DNA from: Candidatus Enterococcus testudinis
Lineage (GTDB): Bacteria > Bacillota > Bacilli > Lactobacillales > Enterococcaceae
Assembly: GCF_002140915.1 (NCBI RefSeq)
Contig: NZ_NGKU01000001.1
Location: 365,525 to 429,524, forward strand
DNA length: 64,000 bases
Direction: 5' to 3'
In this document: positions 25,528 through 34,060 of the stretch, one piece after another
Layout: each line of letters opens with the position of its first letter
How positions within the stretch are numbered: position 1 is the first letter of the stretch
Notes under the pieces: generated by a model
What the model was told of the DNA's origin: nothing
Seen by the model: only the letters and a program-made list of their open reading frames with translations
Databases searched by the model: none
Position numbers and translations under genes: made by a program

Positions 25528-26373
25528 ATGACAGAACGGACTGAAAAAGAAAAAATGATTGCGGGTGACTTGTATTTCGCACCAGATCCAGAATTAACTG
25601 CAGACCGCAAATACGCCCGTGAACAAATGCGTTTGATCAACCAAGAAACCGACGAAACCATCAAAGAGCAGCTGTTGAAAGAAACATTTGGTTCAGTCAG
25701 CGGTCGTGTTCATATTGAACCAAATGTGCGCTTTGACTATGGCTATAATATTTCTGTGGGAAAAAATTTTTATGCCAATTATGATTGTATCTTGTTAGAT
25801 GTTTGTCCAATCACCATCGGCGACAATTGTATGTTTGCACCGAATGTTCGATTGTTTACCGCCACCCACCCACTGCATCCCGTCAAACGCAATAGCGGAT
25901 TAGAGTTGGGTGCACCTATCGTAATCGGCGACAATGTCTGGATTGGCGGGGCAGCAACGATCGTCCCAGGTGTCCGTTTGGGCAACAATGTCGTTGTTGG
26001 TGCTGGCAGCGTTGTGACCAAGTCATTTCCGGATAATGTCGTGATCGCCGGAAACCCCGCTCGCGTCATTAAGACCATCGATTTGAATGAATCAGAAGCA
26101 GCGGATCCGTTGCAAAGCTTACGGGATGAAATCGATCAAATCGATTGGCAAATCACTCATTTATTAGAAAAACGTATGACGACGGTCAATGAGATCGCAC
26201 AAGTCAAAAAAACGACTAAGTCACCAGTCTTAGATGAAGACCGTGAAGCCAAAGTAGTCGAAAATATTCGTCAAGCAGTATCCAATAAAGCTTTTGAAGA
26301 GACCATTGTCGCTTCGTTTCAGTCGATCATGGACCATTCAAAAACGTATCAAAACCAACGACTGGAGGAATGA
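25528..26373 (+). CDS. Sugar O-acetyltransferase fused to chorismate mutase
   Basis: This 281-residue protein has two domains. Residues 1-185 are a maltose/galactoside O-acetyltransferase of the left-handed beta-helix type, with the HPLHPVKRN catalytic-His loop and hexapeptide repeats. Residues 195-275 look like an AroQ-class chorismate mutase (LRDEIDQIDWQITHLLEKRM, then K and a DREAKVVENI helix), a helical dimer that converts chorismate to prephenate. The two activities belong to unrelated pathways. It starts 58 bp after the sirtuin gene behind GGAGG and lies 3 bp from niaR. Confidence 0.82.
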   Translation: MTERTEKEKMIAGDLYFAPDPELTADRKYAREQMRLINQETDETIKEQLLKETFGSVSGRVHIEPNVRFDYGYNISVGKNFYANYDCILLDVCPITIGDNCMFAPNVRLFTATHPLHPVKRNSGLELGAPIVIGDNVWIGGAATIVPGVRLGNNVVVGAGSVVTKSFPDNVVIAGNPARVIKTIDLNESEAADPLQSLRDEIDQIDWQITHLLEKRMTTVNEIAQVKKTTKSPVLDEDREAKVVENIRQAVSNKAFEETIVASFQSIMDHSKTYQNQRLEE

Positions 26374-26376
26374 TCA

Positions 26377-26895
26377 ATGGATGGTACGACTAGACGCACC
26401 CAAATTTTGGCTGCCTTGCAGGCGGCAGACAAAGCAATCAGTGCCAGTAAATTGGCGAAAGAACTAGGTGTCAGTCGACAAATCATTGTCGGTGATATTG
26501 CGTTGATGCGGGCAGCCGGAGAAGAGATCGTTGCAACTGCAAGAGGCTATCGTTTGCAAGCATTGATGGAAGCAGAAGGCAACGTCACCAAAATTGCCGT
26601 TCAGCATACACCTGAACAAACAGAAGCAGAGCTAAACATTTTTGTTGCCTGTCATTTAGAAGTCTTGGATGTAATCGTGGCACACGATATATATGGAGAA
26701 TTGACGGGCAGTTTGCGGATTCAAACGGCGCAAGATGTGGCTGATTTTATGGCGAGGAGCCAGCATGCAGAGGCGCGCTTGTTGTCAGATTTGACCAATG
26801 GGATCCATCTGCATACCTTGCGTTACCAAGATCCGGCTGATTTGACCAAAGCCAAAGCATTATTGGCAGAACAAGGCATGCTTTATCAAAATTAG
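26377..26895 (+). CDS. niaR: NiaR-type niacin-responsive repressor
   Basis: This 172-residue regulator has an N-terminal HTH_11 winged helix (SASKLAKELGVSRQIIVGDI) and a C-terminal 3H domain with metal-binding histidines (QHTPEQTEAEL, VAHDIYGELTGSL and GIHLHTL). NiaR represses niacin uptake or salvage genes when niacin is present. It is placed between the acetyltransferase-mutase fusion and a cysteine hydrolase, consistent with local niacin control. Its own operator is not evident. Confidence 0.88.
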   Translation: MDGTTRRTQILAALQAADKAISASKLAKELGVSRQIIVGDIALMRAAGEEIVATARGYRLQALMEAEGNVTKIAVQHTPEQTEAELNIFVACHLEVLDVIVAHDIYGELTGSLRIQTAQDVADFMARSQHAEARLLSDLTNGIHLHTLRYQDPADLTKAKALLAEQGMLYQN

Positions 26896-26909
26896 GGGTG
26901 AGACTATAA

Positions 26910-27416
26910 ATGGAAGACGTCTTCGTAGTGATTGATCTGCAAAATGGTGTCTGCAATGAAAATGGAACAACCATTGATCATTTAGATAGATTACTGGACT
27001 TTGTCAATCAAAGGATCGACCGTTATCGTGCAGCTGCGCGACCAATTATTTTTGTGCAACATGAAGATGAAGAGCTTGTTTACGGCACCACGGCATGGCA
27101 ACTGCATCCTCAGCTGCACCATGAACCAACGGATATCTATACACGTAAGACTCATGCCAATAGTTTTTTTCAGACTGATTTCGCAGAGATATTGCATGAT
27201 CTAGGGGTCAAACGCATAGAGTTTGCTGGTGCACAAACGGAATATTGTATGGACGGTACCATCAAGTTTGCCCATGGATTGGGCTTTGAAAATACAGTCT
27301 ACACACAAGCCACCAGCACGTATCCTAGCAACGGGTTAACGGCTTCGGCAATCATTGAGTGGTATGAAGGCATCTGGCAAAATCGATATGCTCGGGTGTT
27401 ATCTCAAACAAAATAA
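26910..27416 (+). CDS. Isochorismatase-family cysteine hydrolase, nicotinamidase-like
   Basis: This 168-residue hydrolase has the triad expected of the family: Asp9 (VVIDLQNG), Lys in TRKTHANSF near residue 76, and the nucleophile Cys in GAQTEYCMDGT near residue 115. It is shorter than typical PncA and lacks the clear metal site, so the substrate is uncertain. A role in converting nicotinamide, the sirtuin by-product, to niacin is inferred from NiaR and the sirtuin next door. The start lies 14 bp after niaR behind AGGGGTGA. Confidence 0.78.
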   Translation: MEDVFVVIDLQNGVCNENGTTIDHLDRLLDFVNQRIDRYRAAARPIIFVQHEDEELVYGTTAWQLHPQLHHEPTDIYTRKTHANSFFQTDFAEILHDLGVKRIEFAGAQTEYCMDGTIKFAHGLGFENTVYTQATSTYPSNGLTASAIIEWYEGIWQNRYARVLSQTK

Positions 27417-27429
27417 ATGATTTTTGTTG

Positions 27430-27458
27430 TTGACAAGTGATGATTTTTCCAGTAAAGT
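27430..27458 (+). promoter_or_regulatory. Promoter of the met operon leader
   Basis: TTGACA at 27430-27435 and TAAAGT at 27453-27458 are 17 bp apart. The start near 27465 lies just upstream of the first T-box. Confidence 0.8.
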
Positions 27459-27464
27459 ACATGA

Positions 27465-27743
27465 CAACAAGAATAAACAGATCCGTTGATAAGGAAAGTA
27501 ACCGTGGATACTTCAAAGAGAGACTCTGATTGGTGGAAAGAGTTAAGTCAGAAGCGTTGAACAATGGCCTTGGAGGATTGATTGTCGATAAGTAGGCAAT
27601 CACGGACAGCTCGACCGATAGCGTGAGCGCCAATCTCTGTAAATACAGATGTTGGGTCAAGGGAAAGGCAACTTTCCAAACAAAAGGTGGTACCGCGAAT
27701 CTTCGTCCTTTTATTAGCTTCGGCTAGTAAAAGGACTTTTTTT
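27465..27743 (+). ncRNA. T-box leader 1, methionine specifier
   Basis: The leader shows stem I motifs (AGAGAG at about 27518 and GGTGGAAAG), a predicted specifier codon ATG at 27564-27566 in GAACAATGGCC, the T-box core AGGTGGTACCGCG at 27685-27697, and a terminator (27705-27743, 12-bp arms and T7). The TGGT of the core would pair with an ACCA end, as in elongator tRNA-Met. Uncharged tRNA-Met should favour the antiterminator and permit transcription of the met genes. Confidence 0.85.
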
Positions 27744-27784
27744 GTACAAAAAAGTATCAGTAAATCAATAACAAAAAGCACAGT

Positions 27785-28050
27785 GAATTGGTAAGTATAT
27801 GCGTCAGTTTTTTTTGACAGAGAGCTTCGGCAGCTGAAAAGAAGCAAAAAAACACGGATAGAAAATGGCCAAGGAGTGATTCGTCCCGAGCAGATACCTG
27901 CAAGGCGGCGACGGCAGCGACCGTTACCTCGCTAGAGTATGAATGTACTTGAAGAGGAATCTTGCGTGAGCAAGGTTTGAACAGAGGTGGTAACACGCAA
28001 AAAGCGTCCTCAAGCAAATCAATCAATGGTTTGCTTGAGGATGCTTTTTG
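27785..28050 (+). ncRNA. T-box leader 2, methionine specifier
   Basis: A second full T-box has AGAGAG near 27821, specifier ATG at 27865-27867 in GAAAATGGCC, the core AGGTGGTAACACG at 27985-27997 and a terminator at 28004-28049 (15-bp arms). The specifier context resembles that of leader 1, so both sense methionine tRNA. Series placement would sharpen the response. Confidence 0.85.
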
Positions 28051-28080
28051 CATAACCGGGAAAATAGAAGGAGGAAACAG

Positions 28081-29157
28081 ATGATTACGTTAAAGGATAT
28101 ATCAGTCACATTCAATCAAGCCAAAAAACCTGCGATCCAAGCAGTCAAAGACGTGTCGCTAGAAGTAGATAAAGGAGATGTCTATGGCATCGTCGGTTAT
28201 TCAGGGGCTGGGAAAAGTACATTGGTTCGCGTGATCAACCTCTTACAACGGCCGACGCAAGGACAGGTGATTGTCGACGGTACAGACCTGACGACATTGT
28301 CAGCCAAAGCTTTACGTGAAAAAAGGAAAACGATCGGGATGATCTTTCAGCACTTCAACTTGATGGACAGTCGCAATGTGTTTGACAACGTGGATTTCTC
28401 GCTGAAATATGCAGGTAGATCCAAACAGGAACGTCGTCAAAAAGTGACTGAGTTATTGGCACTTGTTGGATTGGAAGAAAAAGCCCAAGCGTTTCCCAGT
28501 CAATTGTCTGGGGGGCAAAAACAGCGGGTCGCCATTGCGAGAGCCTTAGCCAACGATCCGCAAATTCTGCTCTGTGATGAAGCCACCAGTGCATTAGATC
28601 CAAAAACTACATTGCAGATTTTGGCCTTACTCAAAAAACTAAATCGTCAACTAGGCCTGACGATCGTGATCATTACCCACGAAATGCAAGTGGTCAAAGA
28701 AATCTGCAACAAAGTGGCAGTCATGGAAGATGGTGAAGTGATCGAGCAAGGATCGAGTGTACAGATTTTCAGTAAACCAGAAAAACCATTGACCAAAGAT
28801 TTCATTCGGACGGCGACCCATATTGATCAAGCATTGGAAACCATCTTAGGCAGTACCAAATTCTCTGCATTGGCACCGAATGAATGGCTCGTGGAACTTT
28901 CCTATGTGGGGGATCAAACCAACGAACCAATCATTGCTCAGTTATACAGCCGTTATAAAGTCACCACCAATATTTTGTATGGCAATGTTGAGATTTTGCA
29001 AGAAGTGCCCATCGGCAGTTTGATCGTTAGTTTGTCTGGCGAGTACCAGCAGCGAAAACGGGCCCTTGCCTATTTGAAAGAACAAGGCGTCTACACAAAC
29101 ATTATCAAAGAAAATCATGCAGAGCCATTGAACAATGTGATTGAAGGAGGGTTTTAA
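28081..29157 (+). CDS. metN: MetN methionine ABC transporter ATPase
   Basis: This 358-residue ATPase has Walker A GYSGAGKST, signature [15 protein letters not shown], Walker B ILLCDEATSALDP and the His switch ITHEM. Its C-terminal NIL domain (about 260-345) is the methionine-sensing part that allows feedback inhibition by internal methionine. The ATG at 28081 lies behind GGAGGA; the longer frame from 28048 overlaps the T-box terminator. It leads the metN-metI-metQ operon under two methionine T-boxes. Confidence 0.93.
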   Translation: MITLKDISVTFNQAKKPAIQAVKDVSLEVDKGDVYGIVGYSGAGKSTLVRVINLLQRPTQGQVIVDGTDLTTLSAKALREKRKTIGMIFQHFNLMDSRNVFDNVDFSLKYAGRSKQERRQKVTELLALVGLEEKAQAFPSQLSGGQKQRVAIARALANDPQILLCDEATSALDPKTTLQILALLKKLNRQLGLTIVIITHEMQVVKEICNKVAVMEDGEVIEQGSSVQIFSKPEKPLTKDFIRTATHIDQALETILGSTKFSALAPNEWLVELSYVGDQTNEPIIAQLYSRYKVTTNILYGNVEILQEVPIGSLIVSLSGEYQQRKRALAYLKEQGVYTNIIKENHAEPLNNVIEGGF

Positions 29158-29838
29158 ATGGGGGCATTATTTGAACGTTATTTTCCTAACGTTGTTGCGA
29201 TATCAGATGAATTTGTCACAGCGACGATCCAAACGTTGTACATGACCTTTTGGACGGCACTGATAGCTGGTATTTTAGGAATTTTATTAGGTATCGTCTT
29301 AGTGGTCACCAGACCAGGGGGGATCTTGGAGAGCCGGGGTTTGTTCGAACTGTTGGATAAGGTCATCAATATTGTTCGTTCTATCCCTTTTATCATTTTG
29401 CTTGCTTTGTTAGGGACATTCACTCGGCTGATCGTCGGTACCACGATTGGGGAGACAGCCGCGTTGGTTCCATTGATAGCCGGAATCATCCCTTTCTTTG
29501 CACGACAAATCGAGATTGCTTTATTAGAAGTAGATCCAGGTGTTGTTGAAGCTGCTGAAGCGATGGGAACAAGCCCGGTCGGCATTATTTTCAGGGTCTA
29601 CTTGCCGGAGGGATTGGCGGGGATCATCCGCGTTTCTGCATTAACGATCATCAATGTCATCGGTTTGACTGCAATGGCTGGCGCTGTCGGTGCCGGCGGT
29701 CTAGGGAATCTAGCCATCACCCGTGGCTACAATCGATTCCAAAGTGATGTCACGATTATGGCGACATTGATCATTTTGGTCCTGGTTTTTGTCAGTCAAT
29801 TTATCAGCAACATACTTGTTAAACGCGTTTCACACTAA
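29158..29838 (+). CDS. metI: MetI methionine ABC transporter permease
   Basis: This 226-residue permease has five to six membrane segments and the EAA loop EAAEAMGTSPVGIIFRVYLP, in the MetI/DL-methionine family. It begins directly after the metN stop. It forms the channel with MetN and MetQ for methionine uptake. Confidence 0.93.
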   Translation: MGALFERYFPNVVAISDEFVTATIQTLYMTFWTALIAGILGILLGIVLVVTRPGGILESRGLFELLDKVINIVRSIPFIILLALLGTFTRLIVGTTIGETAALVPLIAGIIPFFARQIEIALLEVDPGVVEAAEAMGTSPVGIIFRVYLPEGLAGIIRVSALTIINVIGLTAMAGAVGAGGLGNLAITRGYNRFQSDVTIMATLIILVLVFVSQFISNILVKRVSH

Positions 29839-29869
29839 AAAAACAAATGGAACAATGGAGGAAGAAAAA

Positions 29870-30712
29870 ATGAAAAAATTGATTCAATCAGTGGTATTAG
29901 GGGCAGCATTATTATTATTCAGCGGGTGTGGCAACAGCAGCAGCGCGTCAACAGATAGTTCACAAGAAGAAGTTACCGTGAAATTAGGCTTGATTGGTGC
30001 CGATACCGATGTCTGGGATAGCGTCAAAGAGCGCTTAAAAGAGGAAGGCATCAATCTAGAATACGTTCAGTTTTCAGATTACAATCAACCGAACCAAGCG
30101 TTAGCGGATGGGTCGATCGACATCAACGCATTCCAACATCAATTTTTCTTAGACAACTACAATGAAGAATTTGGGACTGATTTGGTGTCGATCGGAAATA
30201 CCGTCAATGCACCGTTAGGGATCTATTCCGATACAATCACCGATGTGAAAGATTTGGCTGAAGGGGCAAAAGTAGCGATTCCGAATGATGTCACAAATGG
30301 CGGCCGTGCGTTATTGCTGCTGCAAACTGCTGGTTTGATCAAAGTGGACGAAGCAGCTGGCCAAACACCGACCGTCGCAGATATTACTGAAAACAGCTTG
30401 AATCTAGATATTTCTGAATTAGATGCAGCACAAACCGCCCGGGCATTATCAGATGTCGATATTTCTGTCATCAATAGCGGCATGGCTGTTGATGCAGGTT
30501 TTGTCCCAACAGAAGATGCAATTTTCTTAGAACCTGTGGATGAAACTGCCCGTCCTTATGTAAACATCATTGCAGCCCGTAAAGAAGATGAAGACAATGA
30601 AGTTTACCAAAAAGTCGTTGCAGCTTATCAAACAGATGAAACCAAAAAAGTGATCGAAGAAACATCGAAAGGCTCAAGTGTTCCAGCTTGGGAAACCTTT
30701 GGTGCAAAATAA
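29870..30712 (+). CDS. metQ: MetQ methionine-binding lipoprotein
   Basis: This 280-residue NlpA/MetQ-family lipoprotein has a signal peptide ending in FSGC, with Cys20 as the lipidated residue, then a binding domain with the family pattern INAFQHQ near residue 86. The ATG at 29870 is behind GGAGGAAG; an upstream frame from 29789 lies in metI. It captures methionine outside the membrane and delivers it to MetI. Confidence 0.93.
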   Translation: MKKLIQSVVLGAALLLFSGCGNSSSASTDSSQEEVTVKLGLIGADTDVWDSVKERLKEEGINLEYVQFSDYNQPNQALADGSIDINAFQHQFFLDNYNEEFGTDLVSIGNTVNAPLGIYSDTITDVKDLAEGAKVAIPNDVTNGGRALLLLQTAGLIKVDEAAGQTPTVADITENSLNLDISELDAAQTARALSDVDISVINSGMAVDAGFVPTEDAIFLEPVDETARPYVNIIAARKEDEDNEVYQKVVAAYQTDETKKVIEETSKGSSVPAWETFGAK

Positions 30713-30771
30713 AACCAATGACGTTAAGATGATAGATAAGGAAGACGAACATATAAAGGAGAGATTTGATT

Positions 30772-31983
30772 ATGACAGTTGCTACAACCACCAAACAATC
30801 AACCATTAAAGGATTTATCCAAGAACGATTGCCAGAATATCAAGCCTTGGCATTGGATATCCATGCGCATCCAGAAGTCAGCAATTATGAGTTTTATTCA
30901 TCTAATGTGTTGATTGGACAATTAGAAAAAGAAGGCTTTACCGTCAAAAAAGATGTTGCAGGACATCGTACTGGTTTTGATGCCCGTTATCAAAGCGGCA
31001 AACCTGGTCCTGTCATTGCCTTTTTAGCAGAGTTTGATGCCTTGCCTGGCATTGGCCATGCCTGTGGACATAACTTGTTTGGCACCTATTCGGTACTGGC
31101 GGCTAGTGCGTTACAGACCTTTGTCGATGAGATTGGCGGCGAGATTCGTGTCTATGGTACGCCAGGCGAAGAAGGTGGGGAGAATGGATCTGCGAAAGGC
31201 AGCTTCGTGAGAGAAGGTTTCTTTGAAGATGTCGATGCAGCCCTCTGTGTGCATCCGGCTCACCGCTACGGCAAAACAACGGCTTCATTGGCCAATGATC
31301 CTGTCGATATCAAATTTTACGGGAAGGCTTCCCATGCTGCCGCTGCACCAGAAAAAGGCATCAATGCATTAGAGGCACTGATCCAAGTCTTTAATGGTAT
31401 CAACGGCTTGCGTCTGCACCTGCCCAAAGATGTCAATATCCATGGTGTGATCACTGATGGCGGTGTGGCAGCTAATGTAGTGCCTGAATATGCAGCAGGT
31501 CGCTTTTACTTGCGGGCTAGCAACCGTGCCACGTTAAATGAAGTCTACGAAAAAGTGGAAAACATTGTCAAAGGTGCGGCGTTAGCAACAGGTACAACCT
31601 ATGATTTTGGTTTGTTCCAAAATTCGGTTGATGATGTGATCGTGACACCAAGCTTCGATGAAATTTTCTTTGCCCATGCAGCAGAAGCAGGGGTGCCAGA
31701 AGCTGAAATCGACACGGAAGCCAAAACCAGTTTAGGTTCCTCGGATGTAGGAAATGTCAGCCAAGTCATCCCGACCATTCAACCGACAGTATCTATTTCA
31801 GATGACTATATCGCCGGCCATTCTGAAGAATTCAAAGCAGCAGCCAAAAGTGACAAAGGCTTGCAATCAATTGCCATTGCTGCCGAATTGTTGGCATTGA
31901 CTGCGTTGGATTTGTTCCAACAGCCAGAATTGTTAGCCAAAATCAAAGCGGACCATCAAGAAAGTTTGGCAAAAGGGAATTAA
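30772..31983 (+). CDS. M20-family amidohydrolase in the methionine operon
   Basis: This 403-residue cytoplasmic metallohydrolase of the M20D/AbgB-AmhX group has GIGHACGHN (metal Cys/His cluster), GTPGEEGGENG and HPAHRYGKT, with a dimerisation insert typical of the family. These enzymes remove acyl or amino-acyl groups from N-acyl amino acids. In pneumococcus an M20 gene is likewise linked to metQ-metN-metI, so it may free methionine from acylated or peptide forms, which is inference. The ATG at 30772 is eight bases after AAAGGAGAG; an earlier TTG at 30766 is too close. Confidence 0.85.
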   Translation: MTVATTTKQSTIKGFIQERLPEYQALALDIHAHPEVSNYEFYSSNVLIGQLEKEGFTVKKDVAGHRTGFDARYQSGKPGPVIAFLAEFDALPGIGHACGHNLFGTYSVLAASALQTFVDEIGGEIRVYGTPGEEGGENGSAKGSFVREGFFEDVDAALCVHPAHRYGKTTASLANDPVDIKFYGKASHAAAAPEKGINALEALIQVFNGINGLRLHLPKDVNIHGVITDGGVAANVVPEYAAGRFYLRASNRATLNEVYEKVENIVKGAALATGTTYDFGLFQNSVDDVIVTPSFDEIFFAHAAEAGVPEAEIDTEAKTSLGSSDVGNVSQVIPTIQPTVSISDDYIAGHSEEFKAAAKSDKGLQSIAIAAELLALTALDLFQQPELLAKIKADHQESLAKGN

Positions 31984-31990
31984 CGAAAAA

Positions 31991-32037
31991 ACTTCTCGAT
32001 AGATCAACGATATCGTTGATTATCGAGAAGTTTTTTT
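31991..32037. terminator. Bidirectional terminator between met operon and permease gene
   Basis: ACTTCTCGATA and TATCGAGAAGT arms enclose an inner ATCAACGATATCGTTGAT palindrome, with T7 on the plus strand and A-rich sequence on the other side. It serves both the M20 gene and the convergent permease gene. Confidence 0.85.
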
Positions 32038-33526
32038 AAATGGATTGTTTACGTTCAAAGCGTTGATAGACAAACTTTGCGAAGAGCCCAAACAAAATAG
32101 GTCCGAGAACGAGGGTCAACGTATTGAGATAGTTGCCTAATTTGAATGGTTCATAAATTTGGAAACCAATCGCGATGAAAATCGATAGACAAACACTAAA
32201 AGCCAGTAGGCGGTTTACATGATTATTTCGCAGAAATAGATCTTCTTTGGCAACGATTTGTTTCTGTAAGAAAAACGGGAAACTTATCGCCACGATAAAA
32301 TAGGGAATCGCTCTTGATACGTTGGTCATATAAGTCAATTGGTTGAAAAGATCACCGACAAAAGGTGTATTGAAACTAAGAAATAAAATACAACACATGA
32401 TTGCAGTAGATTGTAGCCAGATGGCGAAGACTGGCATGTGATGCTTATTCAACTGGAGGATTTTAGTCGACCATAATCCTTGCGGTGTCCCTTTGATTAA
32501 ACTTTTTAGCGGACCGTAGGTAATACTTGAGAGTAGACCTATATAGGCAGTTAACAAGGTAAACGCAGTGTAGCGTAAGAATATCTGCACCAATAGTTCC
32601 TGATAGGCAGGGGATAGGTCAAATGCGGTACCGAGTTGCTGCGCCAATGCACCCATCAATCCATACATCAAATTACCCAAATGCATTTGGTCTGTGGTTC
32701 GCAAGAATTGCAAATCGTTGGCGCCACTCCATAGCACGATTCCAAGAAAGTAAAGTCCGACAATCAATCCACCACTGAGTAAAATCCCTTTGGGGAATTG
32801 TTTGCGGCTGTTTTTGGTGCGATCCACCAAACTAGCTACTGTATCTAACCCGCCAAATGCGGTGATTGAAAAGATAAAAAAGGGCAGTTGGGTCCAAAAT
32901 TGATCGGTCGTACCTTCAAAAAAACTTGGTGCTCCTGCACTTTGGCGTAAATGAAATAAAAAAAGAGCAGGCTGTTTCAAAATCAATAATACATTGCCAC
33001 AAATTGATAAGATGATTAAACCAATCATAGTGACACTGCTGATTTTCAAAAAGGAGAGAATCGTTTGGAATCCACTGGTAATGATCCAAGTCAGCAAAAG
33101 AACACCTATAATGGAGAAAATGGCTAACCAAAACCCTTCTGATAAACCAAACCAAGTGATTGAGGCAGTCAAATCTTGGCCAAATAACAGAATCGATAAA
33201 GGAATCAATAATTTCATGAACAAACTAACCATCCAAGTAAAATAGCTGCAATACCAAAGGAACGCTGTAATGAAAGCAGCTCTAGGACTCAAAGAATCCT
33301 TCAACCAATCGTAGATCGTGCCGGACTGATTGGCATATTTCTTAGAATATTGCGCGACGATCAATGCATAGGGAATGAAATAGAAAAGTGCACTAATCAA
33401 AAACCAAGGCAATGATTTGGTGCCCATCATAAAAAAGGCAGTCAACATACTTGAAAATGAATAAATCGTTGTCGTGATGATCAGGACCAACATAGGTAGA
33501 GATAAAGTTTTTTTGATAGATGTCAT
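32036..33526 (-). CDS. APC-superfamily amino acid permease
   Basis: This 496-residue transporter has 12 predicted membrane helices and belongs to the amino acid/polyamine/organocation superfamily, with a layout like YjeM or GadC-type antiporters. The substrate cannot be told from sequence. The ATG at 33526 follows an AGGAGG site about nine bases away. It is convergent with the methionine operon and divergent from nreA. Confidence 0.82.
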   Translation of the reverse strand: MTSIKKTLSLPMLVLIITTTIYSFSSMLTAFFMMGTKSLPWFLISALFYFIPYALIVAQYSKKYANQSGTIYDWLKDSLSPRAAFITAFLWYCSYFTWMVSLFMKLLIPLSILLFGQDLTASITWFGLSEGFWLAIFSIIGVLLLTWIITSGFQTILSFLKISSVTMIGLIILSICGNVLLILKQPALFLFHLRQSAGAPSFFEGTTDQFWTQLPFFIFSITAFGGLDTVASLVDRTKNSRKQFPKGILLSGGLIVGLYFLGIVLWSGANDLQFLRTTDQMHLGNLMYGLMGALAQQLGTAFDLSPAYQELLVQIFLRYTAFTLLTAYIGLLSSITYGPLKSLIKGTPQGLWSTKILQLNKHHMPVFAIWLQSTAIMCCILFLSFNTPFVGDLFNQLTYMTNVSRAIPYFIVAISFPFFLQKQIVAKEDLFLRNNHVNRLLAFSVCLSIFIAIGFQIYEPFKLGNYLNTLTLVLGPILFGLFAKFVYQRFERKQSI

Positions 33527-33626
33527 CGTTAGGGTAGACCTCCTTTGATCTTCTGGTATTATATTAGTGAGATTATGAACAAATTACAAGACAAAGAATG
33601 AAAATTAGGGAATTGGAGTAGTCGAG

Positions 33627-34052
33627 ATGAATGAGATACAAGGATGGATCGAAGAAAAGCAACAAGGATGGCCCTATGATTTCTTAGGCATTGCGTTGAA
33701 CACCTCTGCCGCTTACGATGCAAAAGAAATACGCTGGCTCTATGTAGCTGGTAACAAAAGTGATGCCTACCGAAAAATCCGGTTACACGTGGGACATGGC
33801 ATTGCTGGTCTGGTGTGGAAAACGGCGAGAATGCAAGAAGCGAAAGCAATTTTGGAACACCCGCAGATATTCGCTGACTATCCGATTGCCCGTTTAGAAA
33901 GACTAACGACTGTTTTGGCTGTGCCTGTCCTCCAAGAGCATGAAGTGATCGCCGTGCTTGCTTGCGGGTATCGAGATGATTCAGTTTTTGCTTTTGACGA
34001 TCGCACCCGCCTGACACAAGCCGCCATTGATTTGAGCAAATTGCTAGAATAG
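33627..34052 (+). CDS. nreA: NreA-like GAF-domain nitrate/nitrite sensor
   Basis: This 141-residue single GAF domain runs almost the full length (GIALNTSAAYDAKEIRWLY and HVGHGIAGLVWKT). In staphylococci NreA binds nitrate and inhibits the kinase NreB. It is followed after 8 bp by the NreB-like kinase and then NreC, which defines the function by context. The ligand here may be nitrite as well as nitrate, since the controlled genes reduce nitrite. A GGAG site precedes the ATG. Confidence 0.82.
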   Translation: MNEIQGWIEEKQQGWPYDFLGIALNTSAAYDAKEIRWLYVAGNKSDAYRKIRLHVGHGIAGLVWKTARMQEAKAILEHPQIFADYPIARLERLTTVLAVPVLQEHEVIAVLACGYRDDSVFAFDDRTRLTQAAIDLSKLLE

Positions 34053-34060
34053 GAGATGCC

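Larger units (their letters stand above)
27417..28080 (+). other. Gene-free leader with two tandem T-boxes
   Basis: This 664-bp stretch holds a promoter and two complete T-box leaders in series ahead of metN, and no protein gene. Minus-strand open frames here overlap the RNA elements and are spurious. Confidence 0.85.

Noticed and set aside
27548-28053. Minus-strand open frames of about 100 codons in the met leader
   Set aside because: They overlap two complete T-boxes with terminators, and their compositions are those of RNA structure, not protein.
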